Origin: Actinacidiphila acidipaludis
GTDB taxonomy: Bacteria; Actinomycetota; Actinomycetes; Streptomycetales; Streptomycetaceae
DNA: 64,000 nt
Reading direction: 5' to 3'
Assembly: GCF_019890725.1 (NCBI RefSeq)
Contig: NZ_JAINZZ010000027.1
Location: forward strand, 1 to 64,000
The notes under the pieces are model-generated. The model was not told the origin of the DNA, did not search any database, and worked only from the letters and a program-made list of their open reading frames with translations. The position numbers and the translations under genes were made by a program. Position 1 is the stretch's first letter, and every line of letters begins with the position of its first letter. Below are positions 15,407-24,316 of the stretch, piece after piece.

Positions 15407-17239
15407 ATGAGCACCTCCTCGCCGCAGCCGGACTCCGCTCTCCCGCGGACCCGTCCGACGCTGCGCGGCTCGTTCGGGATGAGCGCCGCCACGCACTGGC
15501 TGGCCACCGCGACGGCGCAGTCCGTCCTCGAACGCGACGGCAACGCCTTCGACGCCGCGGTGGCCGCGGCCTTCGTGCTGCACGTGGCCGAACCGCACCT
15601 GAACGGGCCCGGAGGAGACCTCGTGGCGGTGTTCGCCACCGCCGAGGACCCCGCGCCGCGGGTCCTGGCGGGCCAGGGCCACGCGCCCCGCGGCGCGACC
15701 GTCGAGCACCTGCGCGCCCAGGGCATGGACCGCGTGCCGGGGGCGGGTGCTCTCGCCGCGGCCGTGCCCGGCGCCGTCGATTCCTGGCTCTGGCTGCTGG
15801 CCCGTCACGGTACGTGGGAGGTCGCCGACGTCCTCGCCTACGCCGCTCACTACGCCGAGCGGGGCTTTCCGGTGGTTCCCCAACTGGCGCGCACCATCGC
15901 CGCGGTGGAGGGTCTGTTCCGCGAGCACTGGACGACCTCTTACGCTCTCTGGATGCCGGGCGGCAAGGTGCCGGAGCCGAACGGGACCCTGACGAACCCC
16001 GCCTACGCGGCGACCCTGCGGCGGCTCGCCGCGGCCGGCGGCACGACCCGGACGGACCGCGTCGAAGCGGCCCGGACCGCGTGGACCCGGGGCTTCGTCG
16101 CCGAGCAGGCCGCGGAGTTCGCCGCCCGGCCGCACCGCCACTCGTGCGGGTGCGACCACGCCGGGGTCATCACGGCGGAGGACTTCGCGGACTTCGTGCC
16201 CGCGACCGAGCCCGCGGTCACAGCCGTCTTCCGCGGGGTGACCGTGGCCAAGGCGGGCCTGTGGTCCCAGGGGCCGGTGCTCCTCCAGACCCTGGGCATC
16301 CTCGACCATGTCGGCGACAGCCGGATCGACCTGTCGACCGGGCTCGGCATCCACACCGTCACCGAGGCGATGAAGCTCGCGATGGCGGACCGCGAGGCGT
16401 ACTACGGGCACCTGCCGCCGGACCGCGCGGCGAGCGTCCTGGAGCGTCTGCTCGATCCCGCCTACGCCGCCCGCCGCGCCGCGCTCATCACCGACGAGGC
16501 CTCGACGCGGCTCCGGCCGGGCGACATCGGCATCACGCCGTTCGTACCGCCGTTGACCGTGGACGGTGAGGACGGCGAGGAGAACGCGGCGGCCACCGGC
16601 GGCGGGACCGCGGGCGCCGGCGAACCCACCGTGGCGCGGAACGGGGAGACCCGCGGCGACACCTGTCACCTCGACGTCGTCGACCGCTGGGGGAACATCA
16701 TCGCCGCCACGCCTTCGGGCGGCTGGCTGCAGTCCTCACCGGCGATCCCGTCCCTGGGCTTCGCCCTCGGCACGCGGCTGCAGATGACGTGGCTGGATCC
16801 GGCGGCGCCCTCGTACCTGACGCCCGGCCGGCGGCCGCGTACCACGCTCAGCCCCACGTTGCTGCTGCGCGACGGACAGCCCGTCGCCGCGCTCGGGACG
16901 CCCGGGGGAGACCAGCAGGACCAGTGGCAGCTGCTCTATCTCATCCGGACCCTCGTCCACGGTCTCGATCCCCAGGAGGCCATCGACGCACCGGCGTTCC
17001 ACACCACCGCCGTGCCGAGTTCCTTCTGGCCGCGCACCTGGACGCCGGCCGGTCTGGTCGTCGAGGAACGCGTCGGAGGCGAGGCCGTCGCGGAGCTGCG
17101 GCGCCGCGGGCACGCGGTGACGGTTTCCGGTCCCTGGACGCTGGGACGTCTGTCGACCGTCACCCGCGACCCGGCGACCGGGGAGCTGCGGGCGGCGGCC
17201 AACCCGCGTGGCGCGCAGGGGTACGCGGCGGGCAGGTGA
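15407..17239 (+). CDS. gamma-glutamyltranspeptidase family protein
   Basis: A 610-residue Ntn-hydrolase of the gamma-glutamyltranspeptidase family. The N-terminal half has the family signatures ATAQSVLERDGNAFDAAVAA and LNGPGGDL; the self-processing nucleophile is Thr419 in GDTCHLDVVDRWGN, after which SGGWLQSSPAIPSLGF and the GTPGGDQQDQWQL oxyanion region follow. A Gly/Glu-rich linker precedes the cleavage site. No signal peptide is visible, so it may be cytoplasmic or a cephalosporin-acylase-like relative. Start ATG 15407 has AAGGAGAG about 10 bases upstream. It is divergent from the discoidin gene. Confidence 0.9.
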   Translation: MSTSSPQPDSALPRTRPTLRGSFGMSAATHWLATATAQSVLERDGNAFDAAVAAAFVLHVAEPHLNGPGGDLVAVFATAEDPAPRVLAGQGHAPRGATVEHLRAQGMDRVPGAGALAAAVPGAVDSWLWLLARHGTWEVADVLAYAAHYAERGFPVVPQLARTIAAVEGLFREHWTTSYALWMPGGKVPEPNGTLTNPAYAATLRRLAAAGGTTRTDRVEAARTAWTRGFVAEQAAEFAARPHRHSCGCDHAGVITAEDFADFVPATEPAVTAVFRGVTVAKAGLWSQGPVLLQTLGILDHVGDSRIDLSTGLGIHTVTEAMKLAMADREAYYGHLPPDRAASVLERLLDPAYAARRAALITDEASTRLRPGDIGITPFVPPLTVDGEDGEENAAATGGGTAGAGEPTVARNGETRGDTCHLDVVDRWGNIIAATPSGGWLQSSPAIPSLGFALGTRLQMTWLDPAAPSYLTPGRRPRTTLSPTLLLRDGQPVAALGTPGGDQQDQWQLLYLIRTLVHGLDPQEAIDAPAFHTTAVPSSFWPRTWTPAGLVVEERVGGEAVAELRRRGHAVTVSGPWTLGRLSTVTRDPATGELRAAANPRGAQGYAAGR

Positions 17240-17851
17240 AGGCTGGTGCTGTGGTTCGCGGCATGCGTGACTCCCTGGAGGTGAGGGATGCGCTCCCGGG
17301 CGGCACGTGCCGGCACGTCGCGCCGGCACCCGGGGCCGAGCAGGTCATGTAGATGAACAGTGATCCGACTTGTGAACCGTGACGGGATGCGACGCTAACC
17401 GCCGCGTGACGGAGGGTCAACCCCGCAGGAGTGTCATCGCGCCTGCCGTCGCGTCGCGTCGCACTCACCCCCGGCGTTCATGTCGATGAACCAGCGCGGC
17501 CTGGCTGAAAATTCTGACGGACCGTGAACACCGCCCGGCCTGGGCCTTGTCGGCGCGGGACTGATGTTGGGAACTGTTTCTTTGCCTTGAGTCTTGACCT
17601 CAAAAGAAACACGACAGCACACTGTGCCCCATCTCCCCTCGCTGGGTGAAGGGCACCTCGTGCGCCGGCTGGCACGGCCGCGCACGGCCGACCGCCCTCC
17701 TCTGCCCGGCGCATTTCCGGCACCGCCGTGACGAGCACCGCCTCCTGCCGCGACCCCGACGCTCTCCGTCCCCGGGTCGTGTGCCGTTCCACGACACGTC
17801 AGCGGAGCCTGCGCCGGCTCCGCTGCGCCGCAACGAGACGAGGAGCACCTC
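17240..17851. other. 612-base non-coding region before glycoside hydrolase gene
   Basis: No credible gene. Contains GTTCAT-GTCG-ATGAAC (17476-17491), a 6-base inverted repeat, and an AT-richer interrupted inverted repeat at 17576-17610 (GTTTCTTT ... AAAGAAAC outside, TTGAG ... CTCAA inside). The latter lies about 240 bases before the hydrolase start and is the best candidate for its control region. Confidence 0.5.
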
Positions 17852-20404
17852 ATGACCGGAATCAACCGTCGCGACTTCATCAGGGTCGCCGGTCTCGGGT
17901 CCGCCGCCCTAGTCCTGCCGCTGACCGCCGCGGCGGGCCGGGCGAGCGCGAGCACCGCCGTGCCGGGCGGTGCCACCGGGCCGCGCGCCCTGAAGGCCAC
18001 CGTGCAGCCGTCCGGTGCCTGGCAGGTGACCGCCAACGTCCTGAAATGGACCTTCGGCGGTTCGCTCGGCTCGGCGGCGACCGCCATCGCGACCACACAG
18101 GGATCGGACCCGCTCGGCCCGTACACCGAGACCACGTTCACCTTTCAGTCCGGGGCCAGGAAGGGCGGCATCCGGGTCTACGACGGAGCGTCCTCGGTCG
18201 TCTTCACCGACACGTACGTCAACGCGGGCGCCAACGGCAACCCGTTCCCGACCTTCACCGGATACCCGAGGCTCGCCCACCAGTTGAGCCACAGCGACTG
18301 CTTCGGGCGGTTCCAGTTCAACACCTTCGCCGGAGCGTCGGACAGCCCCTGGGTGTTCTTCGACGACGCGGGCGACACCTTCATCGTGTCGGCCGCGAAC
18401 CACTTCCAGGAGGCCCAGACCTCTCAGGGCGGCGACGGCTCGATCAAGGCGGGAGTGATCAGCTCGATCGGAACCCTGCCGGCCGGCTACACCCGGCAGA
18501 CGATCCTCTCCACCAAGTCCGGTGTCGGCGCCGCCCATCGCGCGTGGGGCACCGCGTTGACCAGGCTCGCCGGCAAACCGCTGCCGGCCAACGACGCGGG
18601 CGTGGTGCTCAGTACGCTCGGCTACTGGACCGACAACGGTGCGGACTACTACTACGCGTACGAGCAGTCCAAGGGCTACACCGGCACCCTGCTGGCGGTC
18701 CGCGACGAGTGGGCGTCCCAGAAGATCCCGATGGGCTACATGCAGCTCGACAGCTGGTGGTACCCCAAGGGCCCGAACGGGGACTGGAACGACCTGCCGG
18801 ACGGCACCTCGCTCTACGAGGCGGACAAGGAGCTGTTCCCCGACGGACTCAAGGCGTTCCAGCAGCAGTTGGCGATGCCGCTGGTCACCCACGCCCGGTG
18901 GATGGACAAGTCCAGCCCCTACCACGGCCAGTACACGTTCTCGAACAACGTCGTCATCGACCCGGCCTTCTGGCAGAACCGCATGGACTACCTACGGGAC
19001 GCCGGAGTGGTCGTCTACGAGCAGGACTGGCTCTGCAACAACGCCAAGCCCGCCGAGAACCTCACCGACGCCGACGCGTTCTTCGACACCATGGCCCACC
19101 ACGCCGCCGGCGACGGCCTGGACCTCCAGTACTGCATGGCGCTGCCCCGCGACTACCTGCAGAGCACGCGCTACGCCAACCTCACCACGATCCGGGTGAG
19201 CGACGACCGCTTCGACCGGCCGAAGTGGGACATGTTCCTCTACGACTCGCAGCTCGCGGGCTCGCTCGGGATCTGGCCGTGGGTGGACGTGTTCATGAGC
19301 GGCGAGCTCAACAACCTGCTGCTGGCGACGCTTTCGGCCGGACCGGTCGGCGTCGGCGACTCGCTGGGCAAGATCGACGCGGGCCATCTCTTCCAGGCGG
19401 TGCGCCCCGACGGGATCATCGTCAAGCCGGACGTGCCGGTCGTGCCCACCGACGCGACCTACGTCGGTGAGGGGGCCGGGAGGATGCCGGCCATGGTCGC
19501 CGCCACGCATGTCGCCCACCAGGGGCTGACCTACCGCTATGTCTTCGCGTACGCCCGGCAGTTCGTCACCCCGCAGCAGGTCTACCAGGCCGAGAGCGCG
19601 AAGCTCTCCGGGGCGGTCGTCAACCACGACCAGTCCGGCTACACGGGCAGCGGCTACGCCGACTACCAGCACGCCGACGGCGACTTCGTCGAGTGGACCG
19701 TGCAGGCGCCCGCCGCCGGCACGTACACCCTGCAGTTCCGGTACGCCAACGCCTCGTTCACCGACCGGCCGCTCGCGGTCACGGTGAACGGCGGCGAGGC
19801 CCGCAGCCTGTCGTTCCCCTCCACCGGCTGGTGGACGTCGTGGAGCGTCGTGGGCCTGACCGTCACCCTGTCCGCCGGGGCGAACACCGTGCGCGCGACC
19901 GCCACCGGCGCCAGCGGCGGCAACATCGACTGGCTGGGCGTCACCCAGGGCTCCGTGCCGACCGGCATGTCGCAGGAGGCCTCGTTCACCCTGACCGAAC
20001 TGGGTGTGAACGGGCGGGCCTACGCCTACGACTACTACGGCGGCACCGGCACCCTGGTCTCTCCGGGCGGCACCGTGAACGCCACCGTCGGCGACGGCAC
20101 GTACTGGGTGGTCGCGCCCGTCGGTGACTCCGGTATCGCCTTCCTCGGTGACGCCGGGAAGTTCGTCGCCCACGGCGCCAAGCGGGTCGAACACCTCAGT
20201 GACGACGGCAGCGTCCACGCCACCATCGCCTTCGCGGCGGGGGAGGGGCCGGTGACCCTGCACGGCTGGGCCCCGCGCAAGCCGTCCGTCACGGCGTCGG
20301 GCGGCAGCGTCGGAGCGGTGGCCTACGACACGGCGTCCAAGCACTTCACGTTCACCGCCGCCGCGGGGACGGGCAACCGGGCCGTCCTCACCATCAAGCC
20401 CTGA
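17852..20404 (+). CDS. secreted glycoside hydrolase with carbohydrate-binding module
   Basis: An 850-residue exported enzyme with a classic Tat signal (INRRDFIRVAGLGSAAL, Ala-rich h-region). The catalytic part (about 40-560) contains MGYMQLDSWWY, YEQDWL (Asp392) and RVSDDRFDR (Asp451/452), resembling clan GH-D (GH27/GH36/raffinose-synthase-like) barrels; the nucleophile and acid assignments are inferred. Residues about 575-690 (YQAESAKLSGAVV, GYADY, FRYANAS, NIDWLGV) form a CBM6/CBM35-type module, followed by a beta-rich C-terminus. GAGGAGCACCTC precedes the ATG. Likely an alpha-galactosidase-like extracellular enzyme; exact substrate unknown. Confidence 0.8.
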   Translation: MTGINRRDFIRVAGLGSAALVLPLTAAAGRASASTAVPGGATGPRALKATVQPSGAWQVTANVLKWTFGGSLGSAATAIATTQGSDPLGPYTETTFTFQSGARKGGIRVYDGASSVVFTDTYVNAGANGNPFPTFTGYPRLAHQLSHSDCFGRFQFNTFAGASDSPWVFFDDAGDTFIVSAANHFQEAQTSQGGDGSIKAGVISSIGTLPAGYTRQTILSTKSGVGAAHRAWGTALTRLAGKPLPANDAGVVLSTLGYWTDNGADYYYAYEQSKGYTGTLLAVRDEWASQKIPMGYMQLDSWWYPKGPNGDWNDLPDGTSLYEADKELFPDGLKAFQQQLAMPLVTHARWMDKSSPYHGQYTFSNNVVIDPAFWQNRMDYLRDAGVVVYEQDWLCNNAKPAENLTDADAFFDTMAHHAAGDGLDLQYCMALPRDYLQSTRYANLTTIRVSDDRFDRPKWDMFLYDSQLAGSLGIWPWVDVFMSGELNNLLLATLSAGPVGVGDSLGKIDAGHLFQAVRPDGIIVKPDVPVVPTDATYVGEGAGRMPAMVAATHVAHQGLTYRYVFAYARQFVTPQQVYQAESAKLSGAVVNHDQSGYTGSGYADYQHADGDFVEWTVQAPAAGTYTLQFRYANASFTDRPLAVTVNGGEARSLSFPSTGWWTSWSVVGLTVTLSAGANTVRATATGASGGNIDWLGVTQGSVPTGMSQEASFTLTELGVNGRAYAYDYYGGTGTLVSPGGTVNATVGDGTYWVVAPVGDSGIAFLGDAGKFVAHGAKRVEHLSDDGSVHATIAFAAGEGPVTLHGWAPRKPSVTASGGSVGAVAYDTASKHFTFTAAAGTGNRAVLTIKP

Positions 20405-20772
20405 CCGCGCCCCCTGTCGGGCCCCACGGCAGGCGGAGCAGGCAGGAGCTCCGAGCCACCTCTTCTCTTTCCAACGATGAAGAGAAGTCTCGGCTCTCCG
20501 GGGCACCTGGGAGGGCACTTCGGGGTCACTCTCGGTGCCGCTCGTCGCCCGGTGGAAGGCGGCGGACACCGGGTGCTCCAGGACTCGTTCGCGAGCTCGC
20601 GAAGCGCGGTGTCTTAGGGCTTCCACGCCTCCCACCGGCCAGCATGACCTGACGCGGGGGCGGTTGACGGCACGTCACTCACCGTGGCGACACCCTGCCG
20701 GCCTCATGGTGGGCTTCCGGGCGCCTGCGAGGGGGGCCGGTCACAGAGTTCGCACAGGGGGGTAGACGCCGG

Positions 20773-20790
20773 TGAAACCTGCTGGTTTCA
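20773..20790. promoter_or_regulatory. inverted repeat TGAAACC-N4-GGTTTCA
   Basis: Perfect 7-base arms around TGCT, 18 bases upstream of the AACGTT palindrome and 103 bases before the GH2 start. Candidate second operator or promoter-proximal site. Confidence 0.4.
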
Positions 20791-20808
20791 TGCTTCCCGA
20801 CCCCCAAA

Positions 20809-20824
20809 TTTCTAACGTTGGAAA
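20809..20824. promoter_or_regulatory. AACGTT-centred operator-like palindrome before GH2 gene
   Basis: TTTCTAACGTTGGAAA is a 16-base palindrome with one mismatched pair and the same AACGTT centre as the site before the discoidin enzyme. The form is typical of LacI-family operators; position 70 bases before the GH2 start fits a repressor site. Confidence 0.5.
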
Positions 20825-20827
20825 GAT

Positions 20828-20849
20828 GGTGGAGCCACGCGGCTCCACC
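20828..20849 (+). other. leader hairpin of GH2 gene
   Basis: GGTGGAGCC-ACGC-GGCTCCACC forms a perfect 9-bp stem with a 4-base loop, directly after the AACGTT palindrome and 44 bases before the GH2 start. If transcription starts at the palindrome the hairpin would be in the 5' leader and might attenuate or stabilise the mRNA. Confidence 0.5.
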
Positions 20850-20893
20850 GTCTTCCCCCACACCGCGTTCTCCCACGGAGAGGTGTATCCGCA

Positions 20894-23533
20894 GTGAGAC
20901 CAGGCAGATTCCGTATGCCGACCCGACGCCGACTGGCCGCCCTCGCACCGCTGTTGCTGGGCGCCGCCCTGCTGACCCCGGCCGCGGCGGGCGCCGTCCA
21001 GACGCCGTCCGACAGCGCCGCGGCCGCCACCACGGCCCAGGGCCTGCGAGCCGACTACTACCTGAGTTCCAACGCGACCTCGCTGGACTTCGCCCAGTAC
21101 AGCAGCACCGGTGTCGAGCCGTCGCTGAACGTCCCCGACCTGCTCCCGACCCTGCGCAGCTACGCGGGCTCCACGGAGAACGTGGCCGTGCACTGGACCG
21201 GCATGCTCGACGTCCCGGCCGGCGGCACCTACACGTTCTACATCAAGGGTGACAACGGCTTCCGGATGTCGCTCGACGGGTCGAGCGTGATCGACCACTG
21301 GACGACCGACTGGGACGTGCAGACGACGTCGCAGCCCATCACGCTGACCGCCGGCCTGCACACCCTGGCGTACGACTACAACCAGGGCAACGGCGGCGCG
21401 TACATCCGCACGGAGTGGTCGGGCCCCGGCATCACCCGGCAGGCGATCCCCGACTCCGCGCTGCACCTGCCCGCCGGCTACACGCCGTCGCCCGTCGACG
21501 CCGTGGTCGCCGCGTCCGGCAAGACGGCGACCGTGCAGCTGCCCGGTAAGGTGTCCGCGCTGCCGGCCGACCTCGGCAAGCACCTGGCGGTCATCGCGGG
21601 CGCCAACCGCTGGTCCCCCGGGGTCTCCCTCGACCCCTCCGACGCCTCGAAGCTCGTGCTGACGGCGGGCGCCTCCGACATCCCGGCGTCCCTCCACTCC
21701 GACGTCCGGATCAGCTACGACGGCCTGGGCGGGCTGGCCACGGCGAACGGTGCCGTGCCGCTCTTCTCCGGACTGGCGACCAACGACTCCACCTGGTACT
21801 TCGCCACCAAGTGGGCCAAGGACGTCAGCCCCTCCAACGCCCTGCCCGACTACCCGCGGCCGCAGCTGACCCGTGAGAAGTGGCAGAACCTCAACGGCAC
21901 CTGGCAGTTCCAGGCCACCGACGAGACCGCGCCGCTCCCCGACGGCAAGCTGAGCGGCAAGATCCTGGTGCCTTACCCGATGGAGGCGCCGCTGTCCGGC
22001 GTCGCCGCGCACCACGACTGGTCGCTCTACCAGCGCACGTTCACCGTGCCCGACAACTGGCGGATCGGCTCGGGCAACCGGCTGCACCTGAACTTCGGGG
22101 CCGTGGACTACGAGACGTGGGTCTACGTCAACGGCAAGCAGGTCGCCCACCACGTCGGCGGGTACGAGGCGTTCACCGCCGACGTGACCGACGCCGTCAC
22201 CACGACCGGTCCGCAGACCGTCCTGCTGAAGGTCAAGGACACCACCGACGACCAGACGCCGACCGGCAAGCAGTCCCGCAGCCCGAGCGGCATCTGGTAC
22301 ACGGCCACCTCCGGCATCTGGCAGACGGTGTGGCTGGAGCCGGTGCCCGAGGCGAGCGTCGACTCCCTGGTGCTCACGCCCAACGTGCCCGACCAGTCCC
22401 TGTCGGTGACCGTGCGCCCGTCGGCCGGCACCCCCGCCTCGACCCGGGTGGTGGCCACCGCGTACGCGGACCACAAGCCCGTGGGCACCGTCATCGGCAC
22501 CGTCGGCACCCAGCTGCGGCTGGCCATCCCGCATCCGGAGCTGTGGAGTCCGGACCACCCCTTCCTGTACGACCTCAAGGTCATGGTGGGGCAGGGGCGC
22601 TGGCACGACGAGGTCGGCTCCTACTTCGGCATGCGCTCGATCTCGGTCGGCAAGGTCGGCGGAGTCAACAAGATCGAGCTGAACGGCAAGCCCACTTATG
22701 TGCTGGCCACGCTCGACCAGGGCTTCTGGCCCGACGGCATCTACACCGCCCCGACCGACGCGGCCCTGAAGTCCGACCTCGAGCTGCACAAGGAGCTCGG
22801 CTTCAACGCGGTGCGCAAGCACATCAAGGTCGAACCCGCGCGCTGGTACTACTGGGCCGACAAGCTCGGCCTGATGGTCTGGCAGGACATGCCGAGTCGC
22901 AACGCCGCCGGGAACGCGACCGCGGCGAGCGACCAGGCGTTCACCGACCAGGTCCACGAGATCGTCGACCAGCACATCAGCACCCCGTCCATCGTCATCT
23001 GGACGATGACCAACGAGGGCTGGGGCGAGAAGAGCAAGGAGGCCACCGGGGCGCTGGCGGACGCGGTCAAGCAGCAGGACCCGAGCCGGCTGGTCGACCC
23101 GGCGTCCGGTGTCAACTGCTGTGCCTCGAAGGGGGATTCGGGACGCGGTGACCTGATCGACTACCACCTGTACCACGGACCCGCCTCGCCGTCCCCGGAC
23201 GCGACACGGGCGGCCGTGGACGGTGAGCACGGCGGGTACTCGCTGAACATCCCCGGCCACATCCTGGGCGTCTCCGGCGGCCAGAACTACGGCGGTGACG
23301 CCTCGACCATCGCGGAGCTGACGCAGGACTACGTCGCCAACACCAGCCAGCTGCTCCCCGGGGCCGCCGGCAGCCTCTCCGGCTCGGTGTACACGCAGAT
23401 CAGTGATGTCGAGGGCGAGTTGAACGGCCTGGTGACCTACGACCGCGCGGTCGTGAAGGTCGAGCCCGGCCCGGTGCGGGACATCAACCGCAAGCTCATC
23501 GCGGCCGGTGCCGCGGCGGGGCAGTCCGGCTGA
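20894..23533 (+). CDS. secreted PA14-GH2 family glycoside hydrolase
   Basis: An 879-residue exported protein from a GTG start with GGAGAGG about 10 bases upstream. After the signal peptide (RRRLAALAPLLLGAALL, cleavage near AGA) comes a PA14 carbohydrate-binding domain (about 45-195: GLRADYY, FYIKGDNGFRMSLDG, AYDYNQG). A GH2 sugar-binding domain (about 320-490: LNGTWQF, YQRTF, VDYETWVYVNG), an immunoglobulin-like domain and a TIM barrel follow. The acid/base is Glu708 in TMTNEGWGE. The family includes beta-galactosidases, beta-glucuronidases and beta-mannosidases; specificity cannot be assigned. Ended by a hairpin at 23573. Confidence 0.88.
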   Translation: MRPGRFRMPTRRRLAALAPLLLGAALLTPAAAGAVQTPSDSAAAATTAQGLRADYYLSSNATSLDFAQYSSTGVEPSLNVPDLLPTLRSYAGSTENVAVHWTGMLDVPAGGTYTFYIKGDNGFRMSLDGSSVIDHWTTDWDVQTTSQPITLTAGLHTLAYDYNQGNGGAYIRTEWSGPGITRQAIPDSALHLPAGYTPSPVDAVVAASGKTATVQLPGKVSALPADLGKHLAVIAGANRWSPGVSLDPSDASKLVLTAGASDIPASLHSDVRISYDGLGGLATANGAVPLFSGLATNDSTWYFATKWAKDVSPSNALPDYPRPQLTREKWQNLNGTWQFQATDETAPLPDGKLSGKILVPYPMEAPLSGVAAHHDWSLYQRTFTVPDNWRIGSGNRLHLNFGAVDYETWVYVNGKQVAHHVGGYEAFTADVTDAVTTTGPQTVLLKVKDTTDDQTPTGKQSRSPSGIWYTATSGIWQTVWLEPVPEASVDSLVLTPNVPDQSLSVTVRPSAGTPASTRVVATAYADHKPVGTVIGTVGTQLRLAIPHPELWSPDHPFLYDLKVMVGQGRWHDEVGSYFGMRSISVGKVGGVNKIELNGKPTYVLATLDQGFWPDGIYTAPTDAALKSDLELHKELGFNAVRKHIKVEPARWYYWADKLGLMVWQDMPSRNAAGNATAASDQAFTDQVHEIVDQHISTPSIVIWTMTNEGWGEKSKEATGALADAVKQQDPSRLVDPASGVNCCASKGDSGRGDLIDYHLYHGPASPSPDATRAAVDGEHGGYSLNIPGHILGVSGGQNYGGDASTIAELTQDYVANTSQLLPGAAGSLSGSVYTQISDVEGELNGLVTYDRAVVKVEPGPVRDINRKLIAAGAAAGQSG

Positions 23534-23572
23534 CGGACTCCTCGGCGGCACACCGCTGAGCCTCATGTCGTG

Positions 23573-23600
23573 GGGGTCCGCCTCGTCCGGGGCGGGCCCC
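23573..23600. terminator. terminator hairpin after GH2 gene
   Basis: GGGGTCCGCC pairs with GGCGGGCCCC (10 bp, one G-U wobble) around an 8-base loop, 40 bases after the GH2 stop and just before the end of the opposing XRE gene; TT follows. Confidence 0.55.
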
Positions 23601-23617
23601 TTCGGCGTGCGGTGGGC

Positions 23618-24220
23618 TCAGCCGGCGTCGCCGGCCTCACCCGCGTCGCCGCTCGACGCCGCGCTGCGCTGATGGCCGCGGCGGGCGTCCCGGTCGAAGA
23701 TGCCCAGCACCTCGCAGGGCCCGGACTCGGCGCCGAGGGCGTGCGGCAGCATGGTGGGGAACTCGGCCGACTGGTTGGTCTCGACGCGGAAGCGGCGGTG
23801 GCCGAGCAACAGGATCGCGGTGCCGGAGAGGACGACCAGCCACTCGCGTCCGGGGTGCGCGCGCAGCCGTGCCGGGTTGTCCGGCGGCGGGGCCGTCAGC
23901 CGCTGACGCACGACCGACATCCCGGGATCCGCCTTGACCGGCCAGCGCATCCAGCCGTGGGCCGCGTCGATCGTCGGGTTGGCGATGACGTCGTCCGTGG
24001 CCGTCTCGACGAGCTGGTCGAGGGAGGTGTCCAGAGCCCGGGCGAGGGTGACGAGACTGTCCAGCGCCAGGCGCCGCTGCCCGTTCTCGATGCGGCTCAG
24101 GGTGGACTGACTGAGCCGGGCGCGGGTGGCCAGCTCCTCCAGTGACAACCCCTGGGCCACCCGCAGCGCCCGGATGCGTTTGCGCACCAGGCTGTCCAGG
24201 TCGTCATTGTCTTGCGTCAT
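23618..24220 (-). CDS. XRE-cupin transcriptional regulator
   Basis: A 200-residue regulator with an N-terminal XRE helix-turn-helix (IRALRVAQGLSLEELATRA, LSQSTLSRIENGQR; about 12-68) and a C-terminal cupin effector domain (about 110-185: HPGREWLVVLSGTAIL, then a VLGIFD strand). This architecture regulates divergent redox or catabolic genes in actinomycetes. The ATG at 24220 has no leader Shine-Dalgarno and an inverted repeat begins at the very next base, suggesting a leaderless, autoregulated transcript. The divergent flavoprotein gene is the likely target. Confidence 0.9.
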   Translation of the reverse strand: MTQDNDDLDSLVRKRIRALRVAQGLSLEELATRARLSQSTLSRIENGQRRLALDSLVTLARALDTSLDQLVETATDDVIANPTIDAAHGWMRWPVKADPGMSVVRQRLTAPPPDNPARLRAHPGREWLVVLSGTAILLLGHRRFRVETNQSAEFPTMLPHALGAESGPCEVLGIFDRDARRGHQRSAASSGDAGEAGDAG

Positions 24221-24238
24221 AGGCAAGAGTCTATGCCT
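24221..24238. promoter_or_regulatory. inverted repeat abutting XRE start codon
   Basis: AGGCA-N8-TGCCT begins one base outside the XRE ATG and lies 79 bases before the divergent flavoprotein gene. Candidate autoregulatory operator; short arms keep confidence low. Confidence 0.35.
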
Positions 24239-24316
24239 TTCCTGCAAGGTCCGCCTAGCGTCGTGGTCAGGCGGCCCGGACCGGCCGGGTTCGCCGTCCA
24301 CGAGGAGGACCAGGAC

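Larger units (their letters stand above)
20405..20893. other. 489-base intergenic region with several inverted repeats
   Basis: No credible coding frame. It holds a stem CTTCTCTT ... AAGAGAAG (20462-20487, 10-base loop) that may end the upstream hydrolase transcript, then a cluster of palindromes close to the GH2 gene, listed separately. Confidence 0.6.

Noticed and set aside
17240-17851. Small genes in the 612-base gap before the glycoside hydrolase
   Set aside because: Candidate frames lack ribosome-binding sites and show no recognisable domain or plausible composition.
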